Assembly (NCBI GenBank): GCA_017860985.1
Contig: JAGFXG010000029.1
Coordinates: 1-12,992 of the forward strand
From: Deltaproteobacteria bacterium
GTDB lineage: Bacteria > Desulfobacterota > Syntrophia > Syntrophales > Smithellaceae
DNA: 12,992 nt
Reading direction: 5' to 3'
The notes under the pieces were generated by a model. That model did no database searches. It was not told where the DNA came from and saw nothing but the letters and a program-made list of their open reading frames with translations. The position numbers and the translations under genes are program-made. This document shows, piece after piece, positions 1-7,366 of the stretch (positions are counted from its first letter, which is position 1; every line of letters starts with the position of its first letter).

Positions 1-177
1 TTTTACCTTGAAAAATTCGTAGAAGGAACGGCTGGCGGTGACTACCCTTAAATCCTGATCCAGAATGATTAAAGGTTCACGCACGGTGTTGATGATATTT
101 TCGGCGTATTCGCTGGCTTCATCTAAAGATGCCTTTTTTTTAATCAGGGTCTGCTTTTTTTTGGATTGATCTTTCAC
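1..177 (-). CDS. PAS-domain protein, N-terminus only (probable sensor histidine kinase)
   Basis: The reverse strand reads open from a GTG at 177 to the left window edge, giving 59 residues. They begin MKDQSKKKQTLIKKK, then a short charged helix (about residues 15-25), then ENIINTVREPLIILDQDL and a run ending SRSFYEFFKV. This is the opening of a PAS domain as found in many delta-proteobacterial sensor kinases and sigma-54 activators. The GTG is preferred because an in-frame TGA lies only eight codons upstream and GGGA sits just before it. The output domain lies outside the window, so kinase versus other PAS signalling protein cannot be decided. It has its own promoter candidate at 281-309 and looks separate from the cluster upstream, from which it is 361 bases away. 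Confidence 0.7.
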   Translation of the reverse strand, partial: MKDQSKKKQTLIKKKASLDEASEYAENIINTVREPLIILDQDLRVVTASRSFYEFFKVK

Positions 178-538
178 GGGGTTCCCAATATGTCTTGATC
201 ATCTGTGAGGTTGGAAGGTTAATCAATGACGGGATGGTTAATGGTCTCAATATAATGACCACGTCAACTTATCTAATTAAAATTTAACGCTTATTTTATG
301 ATATGTCAAGTTGAATAAACACTCCCGAATTGCCCCGAATGAAGGATTACCTGGGCGTGAATTGTGTTTATTACGCATTTAAAGAAAGCATTTTTGTTGA
401 GATCGGTTTTTTATATGTTACAGCTTATTATACGCAATAATTTATGCATTTGTTATTGATGTTTATCAGTCGCACATTGCATGAGTTTTCATTTTTTGTT
501 TTTTTGTCAAGGGCTGTGTTGGCTGCAAACCGTCCGCT
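178..538. other. AT-rich intergenic region upstream of the PAS gene
   Basis: This 361-base stretch separates the end of the MBL-fold gene from the PAS gene; both are read leftward. It contains the promoter candidate at 281-309 and two direct copies of ATTAACC (minus strand, at 236-242 and 217-223) between that promoter and the GTG start. No convincing intrinsic terminator for the MBL-fold gene is visible: the T-runs near 495-510 are on the wrong strand. A 62-codon plus-strand frame starting at 444 is hydrophobic but overlaps the 3' end of the MBL gene and has no support. Confidence 0.6.
281..309 (-). promoter_or_regulatory. Sigma-70-type promoter candidate for the PAS gene
   Basis: On the minus strand TTGACA (309-304) is followed by exactly 17 bases and then TAAATT (286-281). 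This is a perfect -35 box and a 4-of-6 -10 box at ideal spacing. The predicted start of transcription is near 274, giving a leader of about 100 bases before the GTG at 177. Confidence 0.5.
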
Positions 539-1651
539 TTATTTTAGGATTTGTTTAATACTTATATTATTGCTGTTGACCGGCAGGCTGATGAGCATTC
601 CATCCACTCCCACCGTGACAGGTCCTTTGTAATATTTAGCCGCATCGCCGAGGAACATGTTATTGAACAATGACGGTATTGGCGGCAGAATGTGGTAAAG
701 AACCAAATGTTTAACGTTTGTTTCCCTGGCTAATTTGGCGGCATCTTCAGGTGATGTGTGATAACCGGGGATGTCTGCCGTTATTTTAGCCAGGGATGGG
801 GATGATGACAATCCCGCCTGGTCGTGTATCATCTTGATCAAGGCAGGCTGCTGTGCTTCATGAAACAGCACATCCACTCCCTGTGCCTGTTTTTTCAATG
901 ACTGGCAGGGCACAGTGTCACCGCTGACAACCAATGACCTTCCTTTATAGTCAACTCGATAACCAACAGCCGGATATGCCGGGGAATGATTCACTTTGAA
1001 CGCAGTGAATTTGACCCCTTCTTTATCGATAACAACAATCGACGCGTCTTCTTCAGCGGATAAGCCAAACGGTCGGGCTCTACCGCCTGCCCCTGACGGT
1101 GGAACGGTGGCTGCTCCGTGAAATGCCACCCGATATCCCGCATCGAGGCTGTAAGCATGATTGAATCCTGCAACTACGGTTTCAACTCCCTTCGGGCCGA
1201 TAACATCCACCGGTTTTGCATGGGATCCACCTGCCCAGCGCTGAAGCATCATCTCCCCAAGAGCAGCAATATGATCGGAATGAAAATGCGTAAGTAAAAT
1301 CGCATCCACCTTGCCCATGTCAAAGCCCATCAGTCCGATGTTCCGGGCTGACCCCGGCCCGGCATCGATAACATACAGGTTATTGCCAGCCTCCACGACG
1401 ATACAGGGGCCTACGCGGTTTATATCGGCAAAGGGTGCCCCCGTGCCGGCCAATCCCGCGTATAGCCCGTCTTCTTTCTTATATGTTGGGCTAAGAAGCC
1501 TCTGCTGGATTATCTTCGTTGCCATGAATGTGAATATCTGCTTCTGGAAAACAAAATCGATCAGTAAGACGATGACAATTATGGAAACCACCCAAATGGC
1601 AACTTTCGGTAAACGCCCCATAGGTTTTTTATGTGAGTTTGCGTTTTGCAT
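539..1651 (-). CDS. Membrane-anchored MBL-fold metallo-hydrolase, AtsA-like
   Basis: The protein has 370 residues. A basic N-terminus (KK, R, K within the first 16 residues) is followed by one hydrophobic segment at about 18-35, predicting an N-in anchor with the catalytic domain outside the inner membrane. The metallo-beta-lactamase core is clear: THFHSDH at 121-127 is the HxHxDH metal motif, NHSP is at 221-224, SGDT at 243-246 supplies the bridging Asp, and H320 in LYH is the last ligand. The stretch LQRWAGGSHAKPVDVIGP and the following PPSGAGG recall the arylsulfatase AtsA-like / RNase Z-like branch of the fold; this is recalled family likeness, and the substrate is unknown. AGGGA lies seven bases before the ATG. 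The gene starts two bases after the stop of the DJ-1/PfpI gene, so the two are surely co-transcribed. It is the last gene of the cluster. Confidence 0.88.
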   Translation of the reverse strand: MQNANSHKKPMGRLPKVAIWVVSIIVIVLLIDFVFQKQIFTFMATKIIQQRLLSPTYKKEDGLYAGLAGTGAPFADINRVGPCIVVEAGNNLYVIDAGPGSARNIGLMGFDMGKVDAILLTHFHSDHIAALGEMMLQRWAGGSHAKPVDVIGPKGVETVVAGFNHAYSLDAGYRVAFHGAATVPPSGAGGRARPFGLSAEEDASIVVIDKEGVKFTAFKVNHSPAYPAVGYRVDYKGRSLVVSGDTVPCQSLKKQAQGVDVLFHEAQQPALIKMIHDQAGLSSSPSLAKITADIPGYHTSPEDAAKLARETNVKHLVLYHILPPIPSLFNNMFLGDAAKYYKGPVTVGVDGMLISLPVNSNNISIKQILK

Positions 1652-1653
1652 GA

Positions 1654-2502
1654 TTATTCCCTAATCGCAGGACCTGTCTTCCTTTTATTCAACAGACCCA
1701 TCATTTTCTGCGCGGTTTCAGCACCGGCATTCTGGTTCTGCCCTGTAATAATCGTGTCATCAATGACAACATGGTTGGCAAACATATCCCGAAACGCGGT
1801 CTTCGACTCAAAACGTGCACCCGCAGCACGCAATTCTCTTTCCGGATGTTGCGGCGTTATCTCGATGCCCAGCTCTTTTATCTGTTTATCGGTAACAGCC
1901 GTCATTTTTCTGTTTTTGACCAGAGGATTGCCGTGCTCATCCTTTGCCCGGAGGAATCCCAGCGCCCCGTGACAGACAGAGCCCAAAATAATCTTCGATG
2001 AATACGCTTCGCTTATTTTACGGCCCAAGACTTCAGAGGTACCCAGATCATAGGCGGCACCCCATCCTCCGGCCATGTAAACAAGATCATATCGGGTAAA
2101 ATTGACATCATCTATTTTCATAGAATTTTTTACCTTCTGCTGGAAATCAGCATCTATCAGGAATCGTTCATCGGCCGGAGTTAACAGTGGCCATTTAAGA
2201 GAAATTTGTTCTATGGGAATTTCCCCGCCATCGATGCTGGCAATGTCCACCTGCATCCTGGCATCAATTAATTCGTAATAGGGGACGGTCATTTCAGACG
2301 CATATACGCCGGTTTTCTTGCCGGTCTCTCCCAGAATGCCCTTGCTCGTGGTAATAATCAACGCCTTGCGGCCAGTCAGGTCAAAGCTTTGTCCCCGGTA
2401 AGGTGCATGCAACCCCAATGTTTTCAGAAGCGTTGGCAGGCCGAAATAAACAATGATGGCGACAACGATAATAACGATTGCTGCGATAATAACTTTTTTC
2501 AT
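1654..2502 (-). CDS. Membrane-anchored DJ-1/PfpI-family protein (type 1 glutamine amidotransferase-like)
   Basis: The protein has 282 residues. MKK followed by a hydrophobic segment at about 4-22 predicts an N-in single-span anchor, or an uncleaved signal, so the enzyme domain should be periplasmic. The rest is a full DJ-1/PfpI domain: KALIITTS at 46-53, a conserved Glu at 70 (YASEMTVPYYEL), IASIDGGE at 88-94, YMAGGWGAAYDL at 142-153, the nucleophile elbow GSVCHGA at 174-180 with C177-H178, and TGQNQNAGAE near 253-262. The layout resembles Hsp31/glyoxalase III-type members, which act on methylglyoxal or damaged proteins; which of these applies here cannot be told. AAGGGA lies upstream of the ATG. 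It stands 41 bases after the DUF169 gene and two bases before the MBL-fold gene. Confidence 0.87.
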   Translation of the reverse strand: MKKVIIAAIVIIVVAIIVYFGLPTLLKTLGLHAPYRGQSFDLTGRKALIITTSKGILGETGKKTGVYASEMTVPYYELIDARMQVDIASIDGGEIPIEQISLKWPLLTPADERFLIDADFQQKVKNSMKIDDVNFTRYDLVYMAGGWGAAYDLGTSEVLGRKISEAYSSKIILGSVCHGALGFLRAKDEHGNPLVKNRKMTAVTDKQIKELGIEITPQHPERELRAAGARFESKTAFRDMFANHVVIDDTIITGQNQNAGAETAQKMMGLLNKRKTGPAIRE

Positions 2503-2543
2503 CGTATTTATCCCTTCAATGACTGTTTGGTAGATACATGCAT

Positions 2544-3377
2544 TTAAGTTAAAGTTTTGTTTTTATATTCATCAATTTTTTCCTGCATGAATTTGAAGCC
2601 GGGTGTTATATTCTCCGTCAGGCTCTGGGGTAGCAGCGTTTTGACAGGCTGCCCTATATTCAACGGTCCCCCGGTTAAAAACAGGTTAGCCGATACATCA
2701 AAAACCAGTTTCCCCGGCACGCCGATGGCTATTTCATAATCATAAATGCCTGAAAAGGCGCGGTCTCCCATGCCCGGTATCACAACCTGGGGAACTCCGG
2801 TGATAAAAGGGATAAGGCCGCCTTTCAGGCATGATTCGGCGAACCCCTCGAAAGAGGAATTTGGAAAGTTCTCTCCATCGTATGTTAGCGCATGGATAAT
2901 ATGGGTGATGTTCTCACCGTTTCCAAATATCAGCACGGTGTCCGGCTCGAACCGGGCATCAGACAAGGGGCAGCATATAAACCCGGCATACTGAGAAAGC
3001 CCGGGCAGATTGGCTTCACCGATCATATTTTTCCCATGCTCCAGGCGTTTTCTTTCTGCTTCTGCATTTCGGTGCCATTTCTGGTGCAACTGGCTCTCCA
3101 TCAGAACATCGAAAGGTATATCCACCCACCTGTGCATGACCGTGGCCGGCGTACAGAAATTATCATCGGCCGTCATGGCTATCGATAAGCCTAATCTCCG
3201 CGCATAGGTAAAGGCCTGGCACAGGCTGGCCTTCTGGCTAAGCGATGCAGGCCTCAGGAAACCTTCCGGAATCTTCCCCATGTCTCGTATGTATTTGATA
3301 GCTACCGGGTAGCTCGATAAATGTAAACGGTCATAGATATTCTGACCGGCTTTACGGTAATCGTCAATCAGCGCCAT
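2544..3377 (-). CDS. DUF169-family protein
   Basis: The protein has 277 residues and matches the DUF169 (COG2043) family, whose function is not established. Recognisable parts are the N-terminal helix YRKAGQNIYDRLHL, PVAIKYI at 24-30, SLCQAFTYARRLG at 51-63 with C53, C75 in DNFCTPATV, the CC pair at 135-136, FGNGENITHIIHALTY near 151-166, and VIPGMGDRAFSGIYDYEIA near 199-217. I chose the ATG at 3377 because AGGAGG lies eight bases before it. The frame also stays open upstream to an ATG at 3446, but that adds 23 residues lacking family likeness and lacks a good ribosome site. No signal peptide or membrane segment is seen, so it is probably cytoplasmic. It is the second gene of the leftward cluster, 120 bases after the QueG-like gene. 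Confidence 0.88.
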   Translation of the reverse strand: MALIDDYRKAGQNIYDRLHLSSYPVAIKYIRDMGKIPEGFLRPASLSQKASLCQAFTYARRLGLSIAMTADDNFCTPATVMHRWVDIPFDVLMESQLHQKWHRNAEAERKRLEHGKNMIGEANLPGLSQYAGFICCPLSDARFEPDTVLIFGNGENITHIIHALTYDGENFPNSSFEGFAESCLKGGLIPFITGVPQVVIPGMGDRAFSGIYDYEIAIGVPGKLVFDVSANLFLTGGPLNIGQPVKTLLPQSLTENITPGFKFMQEKIDEYKNKTLT

Positions 3378-3497
3378 AGTATTTCCTCCTACCTGAGTTT
3401 GATGGTTAATCTGCTGAATATACCAATCAGCCTTACTCTTTCCCAATCTGGAAAACGTATTTTGCGTCGGTTTTCAGTAGCCGGCGAACAACATTAA

Positions 3498-4547
3498 TCA
3501 AGCTGATGGTGATTCATGTATCGTATTTCTCTTCAGCTGCTTCGGTATTTCTGATGCGCAGGGAACGCCGGTGGCGCAAAGACCGCATCCATAGATAAAG
3601 ATGTGATAATGCGTATTGCAGTGCTTCAGGGAGTTGGCCACCTTTTGATAACAGGTTTCTTTATCATGAAAGTGTTCTGCTGTTATGGCAGTCACCGGGC
3701 ATCGTTTTGCGCACTTCAAGCATGGATGGCCTTGATAATGCAGACAATCGGCGTGGATATCCTCTGGCCTTTTACAATTGGGCTCAAGTCTTAAATTGAC
3801 TACAAAGCTGCCAAGCCGGTGCGTTACCCCTTTTTCCGTAATCAAAAAGTCATGCATCCCGAAGGTGCCAAGCCCGGCGGCATAAGCTACGTGACGATGG
3901 GACCACGGGGACGCCCATCCTACTTGCGGATATCGCTTTTTATTGAACATGGGGGTTACATCCGGCGCAACGGCAAGGATTCCCCTGCGCATCAGATCGG
4001 TCACAATCTCCCGCACAAACGTCTGGCTGAAGATTTCACCAAGCAGGCGTGTCTGCGCCCACCGTTCCGATGTCCACTCAACGGCTGCCGCATTGTCCCG
4101 TCTGGTTTTTTCAGTGAATGGCATGACAAAAGAGACCACACTGAGATCATCCGGGTCCGGCGGTTTAACCTTGTTTTTTTCCGCTTGCCAGCGCATGATC
4201 TCCCAGGGTGAGAAATGATGAGGTCCGATGACTTTCTTGAATTGATCAAAAATCGGATCATTGCCTCGGACAAACCCAACCAGAGGTTCTTCAAAAATCG
4301 GTTCACCCCCAAAAGGGTATTCCATCTGGTTGTCCGGGTGGTTAGCGATTTTGTCTTTAATGGTCCGAATAAACCATTCTTCGTCAGGCAAAGGATTATT
4401 GTCGCTCAAGTGAGCTTCCCGATTTAAGGCTGGTTGAGGGGGTAAACACATTCCCCGCATCTCACCGATGGCATTTTTAATTCCTTCAATGTCGGACAGG
4501 AATGAAAAACGGCGATATCGATCTTCCATTCTCCTGCGTTTACTCAT
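3498..4547 (-). CDS. QueG-like double [4Fe-4S] cluster protein
   Basis: The protein has 349 residues and no signal peptide. Residues 200-255 (YPQVGWASPWSHRHVAY, AGLGTFGMHDFLITEKG, HRLGSFVVN) resemble the core of epoxyqueuosine reductase QueG and its relatives, and the C-terminus binds Fe-S clusters. C268, then CLKCAKRCP at 276-284 (CxxCxxxCP), form the first ferredoxin-like set. C299, C310 and YGCGLC at 320-324, with C330, probably form the second. In QueG the second set is normally CxxCxxxCP; here the last spacing is five residues, so the fit is inexact. The long N-terminal half (1-130) is not typical of QueG. I therefore call it a QueG-like paralogue of unknown substrate rather than a queuosine enzyme. 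It opens the leftward cluster; the ribosome site before the ATG is weak (TTAGAG). Confidence 0.8.
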   Translation of the reverse strand: MSKRRRMEDRYRRFSFLSDIEGIKNAIGEMRGMCLPPQPALNREAHLSDNNPLPDEEWFIRTIKDKIANHPDNQMEYPFGGEPIFEEPLVGFVRGNDPIFDQFKKVIGPHHFSPWEIMRWQAEKNKVKPPDPDDLSVVSFVMPFTEKTRRDNAAAVEWTSERWAQTRLLGEIFSQTFVREIVTDLMRRGILAVAPDVTPMFNKKRYPQVGWASPWSHRHVAYAAGLGTFGMHDFLITEKGVTHRLGSFVVNLRLEPNCKRPEDIHADCLHYQGHPCLKCAKRCPVTAITAEHFHDKETCYQKVANSLKHCNTHYHIFIYGCGLCATGVPCASEIPKQLKRNTIHESPSA

Positions 4548-4850
4548 CTCTAATTTCTACTTTCCATGCGTAAGAAATATTTTCCTCGGTATTCCCTAAA
4601 GCATAAGCAATAAAGGAAAGACCGGCCTAATATTATTGTAACACATGTCAAGTTAGAGTTCAGCCCTTAATTATGACGATTGAAGTGTTTTTAGGGTTTG
4701 GAACGTACGAAAAACTGCATTACAGGAAGTTGAGGATCAAAGTATTGAAAAATCATTTTTAAGTGAGTTGTTTTCCTGCATGCAAAACCAAAGGCGTAAA
4801 TTGGGAAATTACATGTATGCTAAATGTATTCCGGACGAAGGCCCGACCCG
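4548..4850. other. Intergenic region between the RluA-family gene and the QueG-like cluster
   Basis: This region of 303 bases lies between two leftward genes. It holds the promoter candidate at 4635-4663. A five-pair GC-rich hairpin (CGGGC-CTTC-GTCCG on the minus strand, near 4830-4843) follows the RluA-family stop but has no T-run, so it is not a convincing terminator. No open frame with family likeness is seen. Confidence 0.55.
4635..4663 (-). promoter_or_regulatory. Extended -10 promoter candidate for the four-gene cluster
   Basis: On the minus strand TGT-TACAAT (the hexamer at 4640-4635) matches an extended -10 box with 5 of 6 hexamer bases. CTGAAC (4663-4658) stands 17 bases upstream as a weak -35. 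This would start transcription about 80 bases before the ATG at 4547. A perfect TTGACA at 4651-4646 overlaps the spacer but has no -10 box at the right distance. Confidence 0.35.
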
Positions 4851-5792
4851 TCATAAATTTTTTTGTGTACGGATAAAATCAGCAAACATTTCAGGAAGGG
4901 GCGCACGGACAATCATTTTCTTTTTAGTCTGTGGATGCAAAATAACCAGTTTGGCGGCATGGAGCGCCGAACGCGGCAGGAGAAGACGCTTTTCCATTTC
5001 GGCAGTGAATCCATGTCTGATAAAATCAAGAAAAGCGGTTTTGTCCCTGCCATAGAGTTTATCACCGACAATTGGATAACCTGCGGCTTCCAAATGTGCG
5101 CGGATCTGATGCAGCCGCCCTGTTTCGGGAAAACACCGGACAAGGGAAATCTGACCGGCCCAAAGAACTTTTCGAAATCGCGTCAGAGCCGTTTCGGTTC
5201 CACCCGCTCCCGCCTTGCGTTTCTTGCCAACGGCGGATTCATGGTCAGATCCTAAAGGCAAATCAACAATCATCTCATCATCGGGAAACAATCCGTGTAC
5301 CAGCGCCAGGTACTCTTTTGAACCCATCGCCAGCGATTCGGAAAGAGCGCCCGCGCATTTTCCATCAAAGGCCAGGAGGATCACACCCGATGTTTCGCGA
5401 TCAATGCGGTGTGCCGGATAAACCTTGCGCCCGTAACGGTCTTCCAGCATGGCAACGAGAGTGTTGTTGAAATACCGTCCTGAGGGGTGCACCGGCAGAT
5501 TGCCCGTTTTGTTAACGGCAATGAACCATTCGTCTTCATAGAGAACAGTAATTCTTTCATCGACGTCCGGCTCAATGATACGGCTCTCGTTCCAGGTTAG
5601 TATTTCGCCACCCTTGACCGGTGTCACGGGATCGGTAACGATTAAGCCGTCCAGCAATATCCTGCCGCAGGAAATCTCATGCCTCCATTGATCCTGTTTC
5701 AGATAGGAAAATCTGACGGCTAAGTAGCGGTCAATGGGATTCCGCGATGGCAGAGGCGGAATTCTGGATGTGATGATTCGCTTCCGGGTCAT
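4851..5792 (-). CDS. RluA-family RNA pseudouridine synthase
   Basis: The protein has 313 residues and converts uridine to pseudouridine in rRNA or tRNA; the target site cannot be read from sequence. An S4-like RNA-binding region spans about 18-70 (ISCGRILLDGLIVTD, PVKGGEILTW). The catalytic domain follows with VLYEDEWFIAVNKTGNLPVHP at about 83-103, the RluA signature HRIDRETSGVILLA at 128-141 with catalytic D131, TGRLHQIRAH at 224-233, GDKLYG at 243-248 and ALHA at 276-279. All the usual blocks are present and the length is normal. Its ATG overlaps the stop of the YaiI/YqxD gene as ATGA, and no ribosome site precedes it, so translation is probably coupled. It is the last gene of a leftward three-gene operon. 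Confidence 0.93.
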   Translation of the reverse strand: MTRKRIITSRIPPLPSRNPIDRYLAVRFSYLKQDQWRHEISCGRILLDGLIVTDPVTPVKGGEILTWNESRIIEPDVDERITVLYEDEWFIAVNKTGNLPVHPSGRYFNNTLVAMLEDRYGRKVYPAHRIDRETSGVILLAFDGKCAGALSESLAMGSKEYLALVHGLFPDDEMIVDLPLGSDHESAVGKKRKAGAGGTETALTRFRKVLWAGQISLVRCFPETGRLHQIRAHLEAAGYPIVGDKLYGRDKTAFLDFIRHGFTAEMEKRLLLPRSALHAAKLVILHPQTKKKMIVRAPLPEMFADFIRTQKNL

Positions 5793-6277
5793 GGCTGGGG
5801 GACGGTCTTTCTTTTCGCTTCGTTTTCGAGCTTGAGCTGCCTCACTAAAAAACGATCCAGCTGATTGGCAAAGGCCTGGCGGTCTTTCTTGCTGAATGTG
5901 GCCGGACCTCCGGTGATCATGCCGCTGTCTCTCAATTCACCCAGTAAATCACGCATCCCCAGCCGGTCTTTGATGTTGTGTTCGGTATAGAGTGTTCCCC
6001 GGGGATTCATGGCAAAAGCCCGCTTGGCTACAATGCGATCCGCCAGCGGGATGTCGGCGGTGATGACAAGATCACCCGGCCTGACGGACTCCACAATATG
6101 GTGATCGGCTACATCCGGACCATCGGGAACCACAACCAGAGTCAGATTGGCCAGCTTTTCCAGCTTTAAAGGCTTATTCGCCACAAAGATTAGGGGAACA
6201 TTCAGACGTAAGGCTGCCCTGAGCAGGATATCTCTGATTCCATTCGGGAAAGCATCTGCGTCAACAAATATCTGCAT
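5789..6277 (-). CDS. YaiI/YqxD family protein (UPF0178)
   Basis: The protein has 162 residues and matches UPF0178 along its whole length: FVDADAFP at 4-11, a hydrophobic strand LIFVANKP, VPDGPDVADHHIVE at 50-63, GDLVITADIPLADR at 68-81 and NPRGTLYTEHNI at 91-102. The conserved acidic residues in DADAFP, PDVAD and TADIPLAD recall PIN-like nuclease active sites, but the family has no settled function. AGAGGA stands just before the ATG at 6277. Its TGA overlaps the ATG of the pseudouridine synthase gene. It follows the alpha/beta hydrolase gene by 74 bases. Confidence 0.93.
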   Translation of the reverse strand: MQIFVDADAFPNGIRDILLRAALRLNVPLIFVANKPLKLEKLANLTLVVVPDGPDVADHHIVESVRPGDLVITADIPLADRIVAKRAFAMNPRGTLYTEHNIKDRLGMRDLLGELRDSGMITGGPATFSKKDRQAFANQLDRFLVRQLKLENEAKRKTVPQP

Positions 6278-6351
6278 GAATCCTCTGCTGCTGTTCGTGC
6301 ATGATTAAACCTCTGAAGGTATTCTTGACCACAAAATGTGTGGTGTTGTAT

Positions 6352-7242
6352 TTATGCTGCATTGAAATCTGGCATATTTGTCGACTTGAGTATAAACGTT
6401 TCAATATCCTGCACCACCTCCGCACTGTGCATATATCTGTTCGACGGACAGGTAACAACTGTTGCCTGAGGCAGCCTGTCCGCCATGTGGCGAATGTTTG
6501 CGGCGGAATGCAGCGTATCCGTGGAGGCGTAAGCCAGGGCCACGGGTATTCGCACACTGTCCAAGTGCGGCCAGACCTGGTAGTGCCCTGTAATAGCGGC
6601 TCTGGCTGAAAGCTTGATCCTCTGGGGATGGGCTGCTTGAAGCGTTTCATTATAACGCATCATCTGTTCAGGTTCTTTTTTGACATCAACCATGAAGGTC
6701 TTGATGTACCAGAGAACAAAATACTTAATTCCATGATACAGGAACGCCGGAAGAAACAGCATCCACTGTAAATACCATGGCGCCTTGAACTCACTGTTGG
6801 GTGCAATTAAAAATGCCGCTCCTGCGGTCAACCGCCCTCCCTTCAGGGCCTCCAGCAGGGCAGTCGCACCCAGAGAACTGCCGATAACGGTCGAAGCTGG
6901 TGATGCGATTCCCAGTTGGCGGCAAGCGACAATCAGGTCTTCAGCTATACGTCCAATGCTGAAATCCACCGGTTTCAGTTTTCTTTTCTCAAAGAGGGCC
7001 GACCTCTTTTCGCGTGTTTCAATATAATAAACTGGCATTCTGGCAGCCATGACTTTCAGCAGGGGAGCCCATCCGGATACGGCGGATACCCATCCGGCCA
7101 CAAAGATGACAGGATTTTCGGTTACAGGATTTTTCGGCCGCCATTTCATAACTCGCAGGTGAACACCATTCTGTACGCAAACCAACGATGTTGTGTAAAC
7201 TGAATCCGGGGGGGTAACCGGATCCGCGAGAAAATCGTCCAA
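6352..7242 (-). CDS. Alpha/beta hydrolase
   Basis: The protein has 296 residues and an alpha/beta-hydrolase fold. VIFVAGW at 45-51 is the oxyanion-loop strand. GSSLGA at 121-126 is the nucleophile elbow with S123. D242 in ASTDTL and H272 in YMHSAEV complete a plausible catalytic triad. A hydrophobic stretch at about 156-180 probably belongs to the lid or contacts membrane or lipid. No signal peptide is seen. The substrate is unknown; esterase, lipase-like or lysophospholipase activity are all possible. The start is TTG at 7242: a near-perfect AAAGGAGGT lies five bases upstream, and the next Met is 31 residues inside the fold. It is the first gene of the operon with the YaiI/YqxD and RluA-family genes. 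Confidence 0.87.
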   Translation of the reverse strand: MDDFLADPVTPPDSVYTTSLVCVQNGVHLRVMKWRPKNPVTENPVIFVAGWVSAVSGWAPLLKVMAARMPVYYIETREKRSALFEKRKLKPVDFSIGRIAEDLIVACRQLGIASPASTVIGSSLGATALLEALKGGRLTAGAAFLIAPNSEFKAPWYLQWMLFLPAFLYHGIKYFVLWYIKTFMVDVKKEPEQMMRYNETLQAAHPQRIKLSARAAITGHYQVWPHLDSVRIPVALAYASTDTLHSAANIRHMADRLPQATVVTCPSNRYMHSAEVVQDIETFILKSTNMPDFNAA

Positions 7243-7274
7243 ATTGACCTCCTTTGTGAGGCGGATATGGATAA

Positions 7275-7303
7275 TTAATACACATCGAAAGGTTGGATGT
7301 CTA
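7275..7303 (-). promoter_or_regulatory. Promoter candidate for the hydrolase operon
   Basis: On the minus strand TAGACA (7303-7298), a 17-base spacer and TATTAA (7280-7275) form a reasonable sigma-70 promoter. Transcription would start near 7267, leaving a short leader that still includes the strong AAAGGAGGT site before the TTG start at 7242. Confidence 0.45.
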
Positions 7304-7338
7304 TTGAAATTCCTTGTGCTTTCACAATGAATTGCCGT

Positions 7339-7366
7339 TTGAAAAAATGAAAGATCACGTTATATA
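7339..7366 (+). promoter_or_regulatory. Possible promoter for the CBS gene
   Basis: TTGAAA (7339-7344), 16 bases, then TATATA (7361-7366) resemble a sigma-70 promoter. The distance to the CBS start is large (about 250 bases), and no better candidate was found nearer the gene, so this assignment is tentative. Confidence 0.28.

Noticed and set aside
444..632. Plus-strand 62-codon hydrophobic frame
   Set aside because: It overlaps the 3' end of the well-supported MBL-fold gene on the other strand, has no ribosome site, and its hydrophobicity comes from T-rich DNA.
3378..3446. Upstream ATG at 3446 as the start of the DUF169 gene
   Set aside because: The 23 extra residues have no family likeness, and the AGGAGG site lies within that extension, correctly spaced for the ATG at 3377.
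4646..4651. Perfect TTGACA on the minus strand as a -35 box for the QueG-like cluster
   Set aside because: The bases 17 further on read AGGCCG, which is not a -10 box. The overlapping extended -10 TGTTACAAT is the better candidate.
5072..5470. 132-codon plus-strand frame inside the RluA-family gene
   Set aside because: It is antisense to a gene with all RluA motifs and has no recognisable domain.
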